Assembly: GCA_973895155.1 (NCBI GenBank)
Contig: OZ316895.1
Span: forward strand, 23,064,001-23,128,000
Length of the DNA stretch: 64,000 bases
Reading direction: 5' to 3'
Source: Marsupella aquatica
Lineage: Eukaryota; Marchantiophyta
In this document: one piece after another, positions 1-10,930 of the stretch
Numbering within the stretch: the first letter of the stretch is position 1
Layout of the letters: every line of letters begins with the position of its first letter
Notes under the pieces: model-generated
Database searches by the model: none
What the model saw: only the letters and a program-made list of their open reading frames with translations
Told to the model about the DNA's origin: nothing
Translations under genes and position numbers: made by a program

Positions 1-239
1 TAGCCACAGTTTAGGGAGTCTATTCAGAAAGATTAGCCAAGATCTAATGGCCTAGATCTAATATAAAATTCTCCCACTCCGCTATGGGGCATTAGCAATA
101 TTATTGATTATTTCCATAAAAACTCACTTCCAAATTGAAGACAAAAATTTGCTGAAGTATTTGGAAGGGTAAGGCCCACAAAATAGCATCACATAGTAAA
201 CAATACTGGGAGCGCACCAATATGCCATTACTGCTAGAA

Positions 240-1095
240 AACCAACTGTTAGTAGTATCAAAAATTAAGAAGAAAGTCTATCAATGTAAAAAGCTCACGG
301 GTTCATACCAAAAATTTAAATTTGTCATTGGAAAGGGTAAAAAATCTATCAATGTAAAAGTGTCACAGTTCATACCAATAATCAAAATTTGACTTTAGAA
401 AAGAGAAGAAGGTCTATCAATGTGAAAAGTGTTAGGTTGATACCAAAGATCAAAGTCTGCTGTTGGAAAAGAGAAGGTGTACCAACATAAAAAGTGTCAG
501 GATTCCTACAAAGAGCAAAAATATTGTTGGGGAAGAGAGAACTGACCCAGAGGTCCCAGGTTCAATCCCCCTTCCACACTAAAGGGGTGTGGAAGGTATA
601 GGTGTCTGTGTGTGGGGGTGTAGTGGTGGGAGTCTGGTTTATCCTGTGCCCCTGGTTGGTCCACTTAGGGGTCGGGTTCAACCATCTCTCCCTCCTGGTC
701 TTGGTCCTGTCTCTGGGTATTCTCCCCCCTTGTGGGCTACCCTAGAGTGAAGCATACTCCAAACTATAAAGTATATCCTCCATTGAATAGGTTACTTACT
801 TTCAGCTTTCAAGGCCCCCAAAAGGAAGAAGAACAAAGTCTATCAATGGAAAAAGTGTGAGGATTGCCAAAATTGTCGTTGGAAAAGAGGAGAAGGTATA
901 TCAATGTATAGAGCGGGGATTGCAAAAATTGTCGTTGGAAAAGAGGAGAAGGTATATTAATGTAAAGAGTGGGGATTGCCAAAATTGTCGTTGGAAAAGA
1001 GGAGAAGGTATATCAATGGAAAGAGTGGGGATAGCAAAAATTGTCGTTGGAAAAGAGGAGAAGGTATATCAATGTAAAAAGTGTCAGGATCCATA
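240..1095. repeat. Degenerate 56-bp tandem array
   Basis: A unit of about 56 bases containing the core TTGGAAAAGAGGAGAAGGTA followed by 'tatcaatgtaaa' is repeated. The last four copies are nearly identical, with 'gat(t/a)gc(c/a)aaaattg' starting near 862, 918, 974 and 1030. Earlier copies from about 240 to 540 are diverged. The array is interrupted by an unrelated segment at about 541-800. The 56-base period is not a multiple of three, so the open frames across it are by-products of the repeat and not a gene. Confidence 0.85.
541..800 (+). mobile_element. SINE-like insertion inside the tandem array
   Basis: This segment breaks the 56-bp array and is compositionally different (G/C- and T-rich). 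Near 551-563 it carries a good pol III B-box-like string, GGTTCAATCCC, preceded by 'agaggtccca', an arrangement seen in tRNA-derived SINEs. No clear A box or tRNA fold could be seen upstream, so it may be 5' truncated or only a chance match. A second weak B-box-like string (gggttcaacc) lies near 673. Confidence 0.35.
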
Positions 1096-1099
1096 GGGT

Positions 1100-3008
1100 T
1101 GCATGGTGGTCTATGGGTGTGTGACATTCTTTGGTGACATTCGTCACACACGCGAAATAGAGAGAACAAATCACGCTGTCAGTCTGCACACCAAATGTGA
1201 TGAGTTCGTTTGACCGTTCTCACGTCGCAGAAGTCGTGCCAACAGAATCAATGGCTGATCTGAGTACAGTATAATACTAGTATAGGACATTAGGACTCGG
1301 ACTGTGTCGGAGCGAGCTTCTCGAGACAGCGCGGGCGGGAATACAAATCATGATTCAGCGCAGCCAACGCTGAATGATTTTGGACCACAGTCATGTAGGA
1401 GATCTCCGTAATCCCCGTGAACTCACCGTTGGCGAAACCTGCAGCAGTCTGAAAATGTCTGATCGACTGATCCGTTCGCCTCTTCCTCCTTCCCGCATTT
1501 CTCCTCCGTCATGCATTTAAATGCATTCATTCCCTTCAGTCGTCTCACTCTGTCACACACTGAGCCCCACGCAGTCATTCACCCAGCAGCAGGAGCTCAG
1601 AGCTGCTCAGGGGAGCGAGATCATCATTCTCCTCCAGTCCTCGCGTGCAACGCAAAACTTGGATGCCGCCATTGTGATCCACTCACAAGCAGCACCCATC
1701 ACTCCACCGGATTTCATTCCTTCCCACTCGCGGTGGAGAAACTTATTTACTTACTGGAGAGGGCCCTCCTTGCCATCGAGTCTAGTCTGCCAGACGACGA
1801 GACTCCAATACCGGACCTGTACGTTGCAGCAATTACTGCGGCCCAGCCAGTGCTGCGCTGCACTGGCCCGCATGCATTGCAAATGGCGGTGCACTGCGTT
1901 CCCGTACTCGAGAAATGTGGCCGTTGAGACCTGAGAGAGCTACGACCAGCTCAGGCGTACACTTGGGAGATGATGCGACATGAAATGTATCCAACGGGGT
2001 GCCCACTGGACGAGCACTGGTACGTAAATTGAGGTCTATCGTATTGTAGGTCTATTTTGTAAGGTAGCTACTCGAGAGGGAACCCGAATTGTGCGCATGC
2101 CTTTACCGCCATTTTACGGCTTTACCGGTTCGACGAAAGGGACGTAGTAGCACTAGATTGCGACTTAATTGGCAGAGGTTCCTCGTACCTCAGCAAGTCC
2201 AGTAGAGAGTATTGTTAAATTATTGAATTCCTGTTCAGGATTTACGAACCGGACGCCGGACAGCCCTCTCTGCTCCACCCTCTGATGCTTCTATGTCAGT
2301 TGTACCATCCCTCTCTCGCTCTTGAAGGCATTACTGTACTCTAGCCTAAGCCAATTGAAGGAGAACCATCCACGAGCAGCTCGCTGGTTGCCCTTGCAAG
2401 CCGTATTGTCCACACTTGTCTTTAGTAATGTACCACTCTGCGTCTCTTGAAGCCGTGCTGCTCTGCAGCTCTGCGTCTCTTGAAGCGATCTACTGTAGAT
2501 ACAGTGGTGTGTGTATTCGAACTTCCCGTTGGGGATAGCAGACCTGGAATACTCAAGTGAGTTTGGGTTACAACCGAACCGTAATTAACAGTGGCAGTTC
2601 GAACCAAGAGTGTTAGAGGGGGGAAATTCGAAGGAGTTGTTGTGGCTAGCAATCGAATCGTACGTGTATGTCCGGGAGACAATCACAATCGTATTTTGAG
2701 TCGGGTACTGTGTACCCTGTGGGACGGGACGAAGAATTGAGGATCTAGTGAGTGTGTCGAGGTGTTGTGTCGTGTTAGGTGGTAGTGCCAGACCACTCGC
2801 TTGTTTGACAGGTAAATATCGAGTGGGCAGTTATCTCGATTGCATTGCATTACAAACCTTGTTATTACGCCCGATTGCCGTGGCAGTACTGTTCGTTTTC
2901 CCATGCGGCTCGATCGTTAACGTTAGTTCTCAACCCAAGAAGCGCAATCGAGTGAGAGCACGTCAAGCACGCACTTCAGCTTAGCTGGCTCAAGGGAGCT
3001 GGTGTGGA
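1100..3008. other. Gene-free stretch, probable promoter/5' leader of the GIL1-like gene
   Basis: Several overlapping open frames exist here (for example 1511-1927), but they overlap each other in different frames and show no recognisable domain. The block from about 1480 to 3000 is C/T-rich with mixed composition and lies directly upstream of the GIL1-like first exon. I read it as promoter and 5' untranslated leader. Confidence 0.4.
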
Positions 3009-5338
3009 ATGGGTACTGCTGTTGACCACGATGAGCTTCCTGTCAGCTGCTTGTCGAGCTCCAAGCTTGACAAGCAGCTGCGTCGTCAGGTGAAACGAGT
3101 GACATCCGCTGCCCTGATGTTGATGCAGGTTGTGTCACCAGTACTCACGAAGAAGAAATTCGGCAACGACGGTGGTGAAACAGGGCCAACTCCTGAGAGT
3201 ACTGCTGTGGACATGGAAGCAACACCTGCTGTAGAGCGCATCGTGCAGTGTGTAATAAGGCATCAGGTATTCATCATCCCCCCTCGGTACCTGGTAGTGG
3301 ATTTTGGTACTAGCGCTTTCTGTGGTTACGTGGGAATGAGTAGGCTTCCTTTGTGTTTTTTGCTTCCTCGTATCAACATACTTTTGAACCATCTTACAGT
3401 AGTTTTACGAATTGCTGGCATAGAAAATCTGGAACATGAGGCCAAAATGTGCTTAATCTGCAAGCTCATCTCACCGATGAAAAGTCGGGGTTAGCCGAGG
3501 TTTAGTCAGAGTACAGTGGTGACCTTTCTTACGTTGCCAGCGCAGATTTCAATTTTCAGTCACCCTTACTCGTTTACCCGTCAGACGAAATGCCAATTAC
3601 TCAATTTGAAACCTCTATTCCGTGGGCCTGATAGGATGTGAGCATCAGTTGCATCGAAACTGACCAACCTTTCGTCTAGGCGGCATTATTTGCTTATAGT
3701 CGTTTACGGAGCTGTTTACTTGACCATCAGTCCTTCTCCGGTCCATGATGAATGTTTTCCATTCTGAAGAATCGATTGTCTCAAGTTGAGGGGTCACATT
3801 CGATCCATCAGTGTTTTCTCAGATTGCTGACAGATACTTTTATTCTTTCGTTTGCGCAGGATAATCGCATGCTCTCTCCAGTTAGCGAGGCCTGCTCTCC
3901 TGACTTTGGCACTGATTACAGCGAGAAAAGAAGTTACCCTTCCCCAGCAGACCACCACCGCCCTATCTGTCTACAACCGACCATGGATATGTTCTCAGAA
4001 GGGTCGCATGCACTGGGAGTTTCAGCAGAAAGGCAGAATAGACCCAGGAGTAGGGTGAGGAGTATGAGCATGAGCGTTATATGCAACAATAAGAATGTTG
4101 AAGACTGTCATATGGATCCATTGATGCGCGGGGACGAGGACGCCTGCAACGTTGTTGGAAAGGATCGGAAGGGTGTCAAACGCAATCCTCTTCGTCAAAT
4201 TGGTAATCTTCTGGGTTGCTTTTTGGGCATGCGGCATGAGAATGTGGAAAAGAAATCATGGGAGAAGAGGAGCCAGTCGCTAGCTCTGCTAGAGCTGAGC
4301 CAGAGACAGCAGGACGCGTTAGCCATGAAGCAGGACACCATCGAATTGTTGGAGTGGAAACTGGAACAGTTTCAGCTACTTTCCACATCTGCAGCTGGAC
4401 AAGTATCCCCCCAATACGCGGCGGCCTCCTTGCGAAGTCACAATCCTCTTGCACCGATTGCAGACTTTGCTGACCTGAAAAATGTTCCGCCCAATGTACT
4501 TCCAGGGGGATTCTCCAAATATTACACGAATGAAGAACTGTTGGGAAAGAGTCGGCATGACCGGCTCTTCAGTCCCATGGCTCACGACCCTTACTTAGAA
4601 TTCAAGCTGGAGAATTCTGAGTTGGAATCAGCCATACTGCATATGTTCGACATGACTATCGTCAAAGCCCGTCTGGCTGTCCGGTACTTTTGCAAGGTCT
4701 TCATGAAACAAATGGAAGTCTCTCGATACTCAGTGTGGAGAACTCTTGCTGAGATTGAGCCCAACACGAAGTTTCAGAAGAAAGAACACACTGCATTCAT
4801 TCTCGAATCTCGGCTCAACAAGGCATTGTACCATTCTTTCGAGAATGACAGTTTTGATGAAACCGGGATCACGAAAATCATCGACCCGGAGAAACGATGC
4901 ATGATTCGCTTCCGAGATTTCCAACGCTTGAAGCTGGTCGAGGCAGCCAACGCTGTCAACACCCAGCATGAAGATTTCGACCACGACTTTTGGACCTTCA
5001 GCGAGAACAAGATGAGAGAAATGTGGTTCCTCTTTCCCTGGAACGTCGTTTTTAAGGATCCTGATGAGAGGTCCACCTTCACGGCAGCTTTCCTCGATGC
5101 AGCCAAGTGTGTTTGGCTCCTTCACAGGCTTGCATTTTCAGTCTATCCCCATGTGACCATTTTGAGGGTGGGTAAGGGAATGCATGCAAATTCTCAGTAT
5201 GTAGAACAAGTCACTCCCGTCGACGAGCAATGCAGGAGGTGTGAAGGCCCTAAAATCGAGTTCATGACCATGCCTGGTTTCCAGACCCGCAAGAAGATGA
5301 TCAAGTGTCAGGTCTATCGTCACTTACAATGTACGTAG
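3009..5338 (+). CDS. GIL1/IRKI-like (DUF641-related) protein, two exons
   Basis: Proposed exons are 3009-3266 and 3860-5338, separated by a GT-AG intron (donor gtattc, acceptor tttgcgcag). Both junctions are phase 0, giving 578 residues. The C-terminal 230 residues carry the conserved block of the GIL1/IRKI plant family: CMIRFRDFQRL, KCVWLLHRLAFSVYP, TILRVGKG, and a final MPGFQTRKKMIKCQVY. GIL1 acts in light-dependent gravitropism and IRKI interacts with a root receptor kinase, but the biochemical function of the family is unknown. Residues about 265-300 (after the join) are heptad-like (LLELSQRQQDALAMKQDTIE), suggesting a coiled coil. The N-terminal DUF641 helix region is weak or diverged. 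An alternative ATG at 3752 would read through the intron acceptor and is less likely. Family assignment is firm; exon 1 is inferred from splice phase. Confidence 0.8.
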
Positions 5339-7784
5339 GGATCCAGGTAGGCAACCACGGCGAGAATAGGATTTCAATATTATCTGGAGGAAAATTATAG
5401 AGGGCATCTCCTCCAACGGCGTTGGACCTAAATGCACTATGTATAGCTATTGAGCTCAGCAAATGGCTGGCCTTATTAGGAAAGAAAGATCTAGAGTACC
5501 GCAGTGGCTGAGGAACGTGCCTGCTGTGGCACGTCTAATGCGAGAAATCCATGTAAATATTAGATATAGTCAGTGGATTAGGGGTATACACATCGTAAAG
5601 CTTAAAGCTCAGGGAAGTGCTGCTGCGTTAGGTCCTCTCGAGCAGAGGCGTATAATTTATTAACGCACGAAGTTTGTTCGTTAAGACTGGAAAGCAAAAA
5701 TCTGATTGGCTTCCATTTTCTATTGGACCGAAATTTGGAGTGGTATGGTATGGACGGCTTGTTGATTCTTTTATTTGCACCGTGCCTTCTTGCTACTTTG
5801 TAACCGAGGTTTCCAGGAGCAGCGAAATTGAGACATTGTACTACTCACAAGAAATTCTCATTACTAATTATCGCAGAATTGTTTCTCGTCAGCTGGTCAT
5901 TGTCGAGGCATTATTCTTAGTAAACGGTAAGCGTTGAGACCAGGAAAGGTGGACCTAGAGTTGGAACCATCTTCGTTCAACACCAGTTGTCTCCGAAGTG
6001 AGTCCTCATCAGCTAATCTCAAGCAGAAACCTTGAGAAAGGACACGCAAGAGTGTCCAATATGACGTACATGACGGCAACCATTCTCTCTGCACTAGGAA
6101 GTTGTAGAGTCTTATAGATGGAGAAGCATGGTCTAAACCTGTCATGTGAGTGAGCAACACGTTCTTTTGATAGGTAGAGAAGCATGGTCTAAACTTGTCA
6201 TGTGAGTGAGCAACACCTGCCGCAAAGAATGACCTGGGAGGTTCTTTCTGCTTTACTTTGCATGGGCGAAAGGCAAAGTCAAAGACAGGAGTTGGGGTAC
6301 CTCCGTCAGACCTATCTACAGTGGAGGACTTTTTGGGAGCCCCATCCAAAGTTGCCTTGAATTGTGCACCAGCACAGCTTAGAGCAGCCCCGAGGTAACA
6401 GCCCACCGCACAGAATTTGAGTTTGGATCTTTGATGGAGTTCCTGCTTAGTTGGGGCAAACTGGGAAATAGTGTGCCTCCCGCACATTGTCGAAGTGGAT
6501 TGTTGCAAGAGTACAGGAGGCTCCTACTTCTATGTACTTTCGCCGTGAGTTAGACCCTTTCTATCATGAGGTTGTAGAATTTAGTTATATCTGTCCACGG
6601 TTCCCTCCTTCCCTGCCTACAGCTACAGCACACAATTTCAAGTGCGTTCATTTGATTCATACATTGACCTGTAGTACCGTCATGTAATGACAAGTCCTCC
6701 ATCATTCCATCCTATGATCCTATCCATTAAGAGAGTCCCGAAAGCTTCTAGTCTAGGTTAGTCTACAATCCATGATTGGCCAGGGTTCTCTTTCCCTACA
6801 GTCCATAACCACGCGTTCCGAAGGATTTAGTGTTTGTTGTACCTTTCAAATTTGGTCGCTACTGCAGGTGATTTGTGTACAGAGTACTCTGTCCGCGGTC
6901 TTCAAGTGTCTACCACTGTACCGAATTCATTAGGTGAAGCCATCCCCATAAGACATAAGTCTATCAGTCCATCCCTCATGTCTACAGTAGTGCCTCCTGT
7001 CCCTAAGTCCCTTGCTGCGTTAGCCAATGTCTCCCCTTTGGTAGCTCGTTTGTTCAGAGTACAATAACGATCCATTACGAATGATCTTTCAGCTGGCTTC
7101 GGTGCCTACTGTACCGTATTCAGTTGGCGAAGAGAATGATCCCCATCACCCATGGGCCTCCCGTCCATCATGAGCGAACCGTACTCAACGCTTTCTATTC
7201 ATGGCACGGTTTTACTACTCTCCTCACTCCTCAGCGGCTCAGCTTCATTCCCAACTTTGCATTGAAGTTTGTAAAATAACTTAGCACGTCGAGTACAGCA
7301 TTAACAACAAAAGTACAGGTCCCAGGCGGGAACAGATTTCAAGTACCACCGGCCTAACGATATCGTCATTTTGAAAACTTCGGCAGTACTGTACAGTAGT
7401 GGAGAGTTCAGAAAGGAGGTCCTGTGCAATTGTGATCCTGGGTACTCTTATAATAATATCGCACTCATCAACAGGGCTTTTGACAAATTCTGACTCTCCA
7501 CGGCAGAGTGGTGAATGTTGATCCGTATTGAGATGGACACGGGAAGTGTAGAGTTGATTTCGCTGCTAAACCCGAATTTAACATGGACGTCAAAGTCATT
7601 ATTGGTGAAAAAAAGGCGTAGCTGTTATCCCCGGAGTAGCTCTCCCAGTCTTGCGTGCCCCTTTCCAATTTCCATGTAATTTTCAGTGACCGGAATTTGA
7701 CTGGACCTTCCAGCCTCTGCGGCATGTTGTTGGCAAAACCAACCCAGAGTAGGTTCTCACAACCATTCAAGCTATTGTAGGAGT
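5339..7784. other. Intergenic stretch without a recognisable gene
   Basis: This begins with the probable 3' untranslated region of the GIL1-like gene. A 203-codon minus-strand open frame at 5897-6508 has no motif I recognise and spans an internal direct repeat, so I do not call it a gene. The rest is unique-looking sequence with no coding signal. Confidence 0.5.
6121..6216. repeat. 40-bp direct repeat, 56-bp spacing
   Basis: The sequence beginning GAGAAGCATGGTCTAAAC and ending GTGAGTGAGCAACAC occurs at 6121-6160 and again at 6177-6216 with one mismatch, separated by 16 bases. Confidence 0.85.
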
Positions 7785-8266
7785 TTGCCAGACTCAGTTC
7801 CAACCCATCAATCAAGCATGTTCATCACTGTCGTCCCTCTCCTGTCAGCAAATTCGCTCTTCCCCCTCGAACTCGTACCCGAACAAGTGGAAATCCTCAG
7901 TACCGAGCACGTCGGCAGAACCTCCGTCCCCGGCCTGGCTGCAAAACCCAGTGTCGACATCGACCTCGCCCGGATATCCCCTTCGCTATCGCCGCTTGGA
8001 AGAAGGGGGTTCTTTGTATGAAGGGGAGACGAGGATTTTGGATCGGCGGCATTCTCTTAAGGCGCGTGTGATGATTTCTGATAGAGGGAGTAGGGAACGA
8101 GGATTACACTGCACTGAAGAGTCAAGTTGCTGTTAGAGAATTGCTTTCTAAGGATCAGGGGTTGACAGATCAGTACGGGCGGGTGAAGATGGGCCTAGCG
8201 GAGAGGGAGGTTGAGAGCGTTGAGAAGAAGAAGGAGGTTCTGAAAAAGATTTTGATGACAGGTTAG
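7785..8266 (+). pseudogene. GrpB/UPF0157 domain relic
   Basis: In one frame near 7880-7970 the translation contains [17 protein letters not shown] followed by SVDIDLA. This matches the hallmark of the GrpB (UPF0157) family, a nucleotidyltransferase-fold domain (typical form [22 protein letters not shown]). Downstream, 8099-8263 in another frame reads YTALKSQVAVRELL and YGRVKMGLAEREVES, resembling the C-terminal 'YxxLKxxLAxR' part of GrpB, and ends at TAG 8264. The intervening part (about 7951-8098) is in the third frame. Three frames in under 500 bases, with no good splice sites noticed, point to a frameshifted relic. An intron-containing gene cannot be fully excluded. No molecular function is established for plant GrpB proteins. 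Confidence 0.65.
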
Positions 8267-8605
8267 GGATGGAGGAATTGCTCGAGATTGAGAAAGCTGC
8301 CCACGTTCGAATGTGGGAAGGAGTTACTTTTTCTGTGCGTTTCCGATCGCAGATCAAAGGTTAAGCTAGTGTGGAAAGACTCGGAATCCACGAGAGAAAT
8401 GAGGAGGTTCTGATCCTGCTGCGAGTAAATCGTGCAAGTTTGGTAAGGAGGGGAAAGACATGACCAAAATGTTTCTTTTGCCGTTGTTCCAGCTGACTAC
8501 AATCGAGATTGGAATAATACGTTGCCATGGATATTGACAAAATGAACCTAGTTTGGAAGAGTAAGAATGAAAGTAGGGCGTCTCAAAGCATGGCCATAAC
8601 GAGTT

Positions 8606-8880
8606 ATGAGTTGGCTGTAAGGACTGAGTTACGAGAATTGCCATAAAAGTTGCGGGAGCTCAAAATCGGCTGAGGTGGTGAAGAACTGAAACGTGAAAGT
8701 AAGGAGTCTCAAAGCACGGTCATAACGAGTTATGAGTTGTCTTGCTGTAAGGACTGAGTTATGGGAACGGCCATAAAAGTTACGAGTTGGCTTGCTCTAA
8801 GGACTGAGTTATGGGAATGGCCATAAAAGTTACGAGTTGGCTTGCTCTAAGGACTGAGTTATGGGAACGGCCATAAAAGT
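8606..8880. repeat. 50-bp tandem repeat, 3-4 copies
   Basis: A 50-base unit (tacgagttggcttgctctaa + ggactgagttatgggaa(t/c)gg + ccataaaagt) occupies 8731-8780, 8781-8830 and 8831-8880. A shortened 45-base copy lies at 8606-8650. The flanks (gtgggagctcaaaat) are also shared after copies 8606 and 8831, so a larger segment was duplicated before the tandem expansion. Confidence 0.85.
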
Positions 8881-8889
8881 TGTGGGAGC

Positions 8890-9440
8890 TCAAAATAGGC
8901 TTCCTTAAGAAGGTGCCCTGGCCACTGATTGAAATCAGTGACTTTAACTCTAAGCCGTAACATGGAGTGCGAACACTGTGTATTGTTTTGGTCCAAGGTT
9001 CCCAAAGGACTTTGAATATGCATCATCACAACATTGCATCATCTAGGGACAAAAATGACATGCGAGTTAGTGTGTATTATTAGAATCAATGCTATCGGGA
9101 CTGCTTGTAGAGGGAATAGGCTTGGGCTTGTCCCACAAGTATGGGCCAAAAGCACTTACTCTAAGCAGGAGTACCCATAATCCCATGGTCCTCATTTCTT
9201 TTCTTCGTGCCAAAAGAAATCAGGGTTTTTTAATTCAATTGTACAGAATACTTTAAAAAAAATTTTGAATAAATACAGTGGTGTTTTAATCCAATTTTAG
9301 AGAATTATGATAACTCTAGGGGTTTTTAATATTAAACATGAGAATATTCCTAGAATATTCCATAAAGTTAGTGGTTAAAAATAGTAAAAAATTATTTTAT
9401 TTTCTTAAGTTTTAGGTTTTTTATTACTTGAAAACTTAGC
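8890..9440. other. AT-rich stretch, no gene seen
   Basis: Sequence from about 9190 to 9440 is strongly A/T-rich (long t and a runs). No open frame with domain content was found. Confidence 0.5.
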
Positions 9441-9574
9441 GCATGATATGAGACCCCCCTAGCCCATAATTCATCCCTTATGGCACAAGTGAAGCTTAAT
9501 GCCATGTGCATGATATGAGACCCCCCTAGCCCATAATTCATCCCTTATGGCACAAGTGAAGCTTAATGCCATGT
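9441..9574. repeat. Perfect 67-bp tandem duplication
   Basis: Two identical 67-base copies, 9441-9507 and 9508-9574, each begin GCATGATATGAGACCCCCCT and end AATGCCATGT. Identity is complete, so the duplication is recent. Confidence 0.95.
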
Positions 9575-9823
9575 TACCACCGGCAATGTGAAGGGTGGAC
9601 TTAAGAATCTTAACAAATACATAAACAAACCCAAACTTCAGACTTTCATTGCCAAAGCAAAATTGCGACCCATGTCGTGGAACCATGAGTTTGCCATAGC
9701 ATTTGAAATCAGGACTTTCTTAGACAAAGTACTGGCCTTTGCTAGAACACTTGTACTTTGTTGGCCAAGCAGGCACGACTCCTTTGAACAAACTGTTGTC
9801 AGAATGGCAATCAGGCCTCTGCT

Positions 9824-10110
9824 GTTAAGGATTGCTCTTAGTCTTGTGACTCAAAAGGTTACGACAATTAGGTTAACCTCAGTTAGGGACTTAGCTGAGG
9901 TTAGGTTAGCCGTGTGTGACCTTGCATATACCAGGGCTAGTGTAAGCCGCTGGTCTGTGGTGCTTGCTCATTGTAACGAAGCAACTTGAGGAAGAGAGAG
10001 CTTGTGTGTTCAACTACTCTGAAGTAAAGTTGTTGTGTTCATGTGGACGTAGCCTTGGACAATAGATGAACCACGTATGGATTGTGTCGACTACGTGTGC
10101 ATGTGATGAG
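9824..10110 (+). mobile_element. LTR-like block (related to 45748-46075)
   Basis: This starts TGTTAAGGATTGCTCTTAG and contains AGGTTAGGTTAG, CATTGTAACGAAGCAA and TGTCGACTACGTGTGC. The same four landmarks occur in the same order near 45748-46030 (TGTTAGGATTAACTATGAG, AGGTTAGGTTAG, CATTGTTACGGAGCAA, TGTCGACTACTTGTGC). A TG start and shared order over about 280 bases fit two diverged LTRs of one family. The 3' end is approximate, and no coding interior or target duplication was identified. Confidence 0.45.
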
Positions 10111-10119
10111 TCATGATCG

Positions 10120-10689
10120 TATCATCATGAAAGGAAGACGTCATACTTCAACATCTGCAAGGAAAAATGTCTAGCAAAACTTCAACCAAGACACTGTGAG
10201 CCAAATTTCACACCCTTCACTTTTTAACCACCCTCAATCCGTCCAATTTGAAATTAGGGTTTAGCCTCACCATTCTTCTTCATGGGATTTGGTTGGTGTC
10301 TACTCTGAGGTACTTAACTGGGTCAATAATACACAAGCCTTTGCCTTGCCTCTACCTTGTACTCTTATGAGTGTTTGGGTACTTTCACTATCAAAGTTGG
10401 TTCACAATCCTTGGTTGATGTTTTGCCAAAAGCTTCCTCCTTTCGGAGTCCTAGTTGCCATTCTGGAAATAGTTTGTTCTAGTGGAGTCATGGTTGCTTT
10501 GCTAACAGAGTCTAAGTGTTCAGGCAGAGCCTGGTACTTTAGTTAAGAGTCATGGTTAGTGGAGTCCTGGTTCCCCTATCTCCAGAGGTCTCACATCATA
10601 TTACAACAAAGCAGAGCCTTATATAACTATGATTTGATTTGTTCTTAAAGCACCATTGCCCTTCAAAAGCTACGGGTTACCCGTAGTTA
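10120..10689. other. Gene-free stretch
   Basis: No recognisable coding or repeat content beyond short chance open frames. Confidence 0.4.
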
Positions 10690-10930
10690 CCATTAAAAGT
10701 ATATTTTTCCTGAAATTGTGGAGCAAATTGGCATGCTAGAGGAGAACACTGATTGAAATATGGAAAAAGGGGGAGGTCTTGGACACTTCCCCTTATATAG
10801 GGGAAGTTGTCGTTTAAGGGAAAACTTAATTTTTGTTAAAAAAAACATCAGGATCTCTAGATAGGGTGTCTTAAAGTTTAATAATATTTCCAGAATATAA
10901 AAGTAGTAGAGGTAGATGACTCTCAGCATA
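10690..10930. repeat. Dispersed repeat copy A
   Basis: This contains 'aattgtggagcaaa', a purine run (ggaaaaaggggga), 'ggacacttccccttatatag' and a following a-rich tract. The same landmarks recur in the same order near 12310-12420. The TATATAG box would suit an LTR promoter, but no LTR ends were found. Confidence 0.45.

Noticed and set aside
551-563. A tRNA gene at the GGTTCAATCCC motif
   Set aside because: No acceptor stem, D arm or anticodon arm can be folded around it; a SINE-like fragment is the more modest reading.
857-1096. 79-codon open frame
   Set aside because: Generated by the 56-bp tandem array; 56 is not a multiple of three and the frame only survives because the unit lacks stops.
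1511-1934. Two overlapping frames of about 138 codons
   Set aside because: They overlap in different frames, have no recognisable domains or splice-linked continuation, and lie in leader-like C/T-rich DNA.
5897-6508. 203-codon minus-strand frame
   Set aside because: No motif, spans a direct repeat, no conserved neighbours; length alone is not enough evidence.
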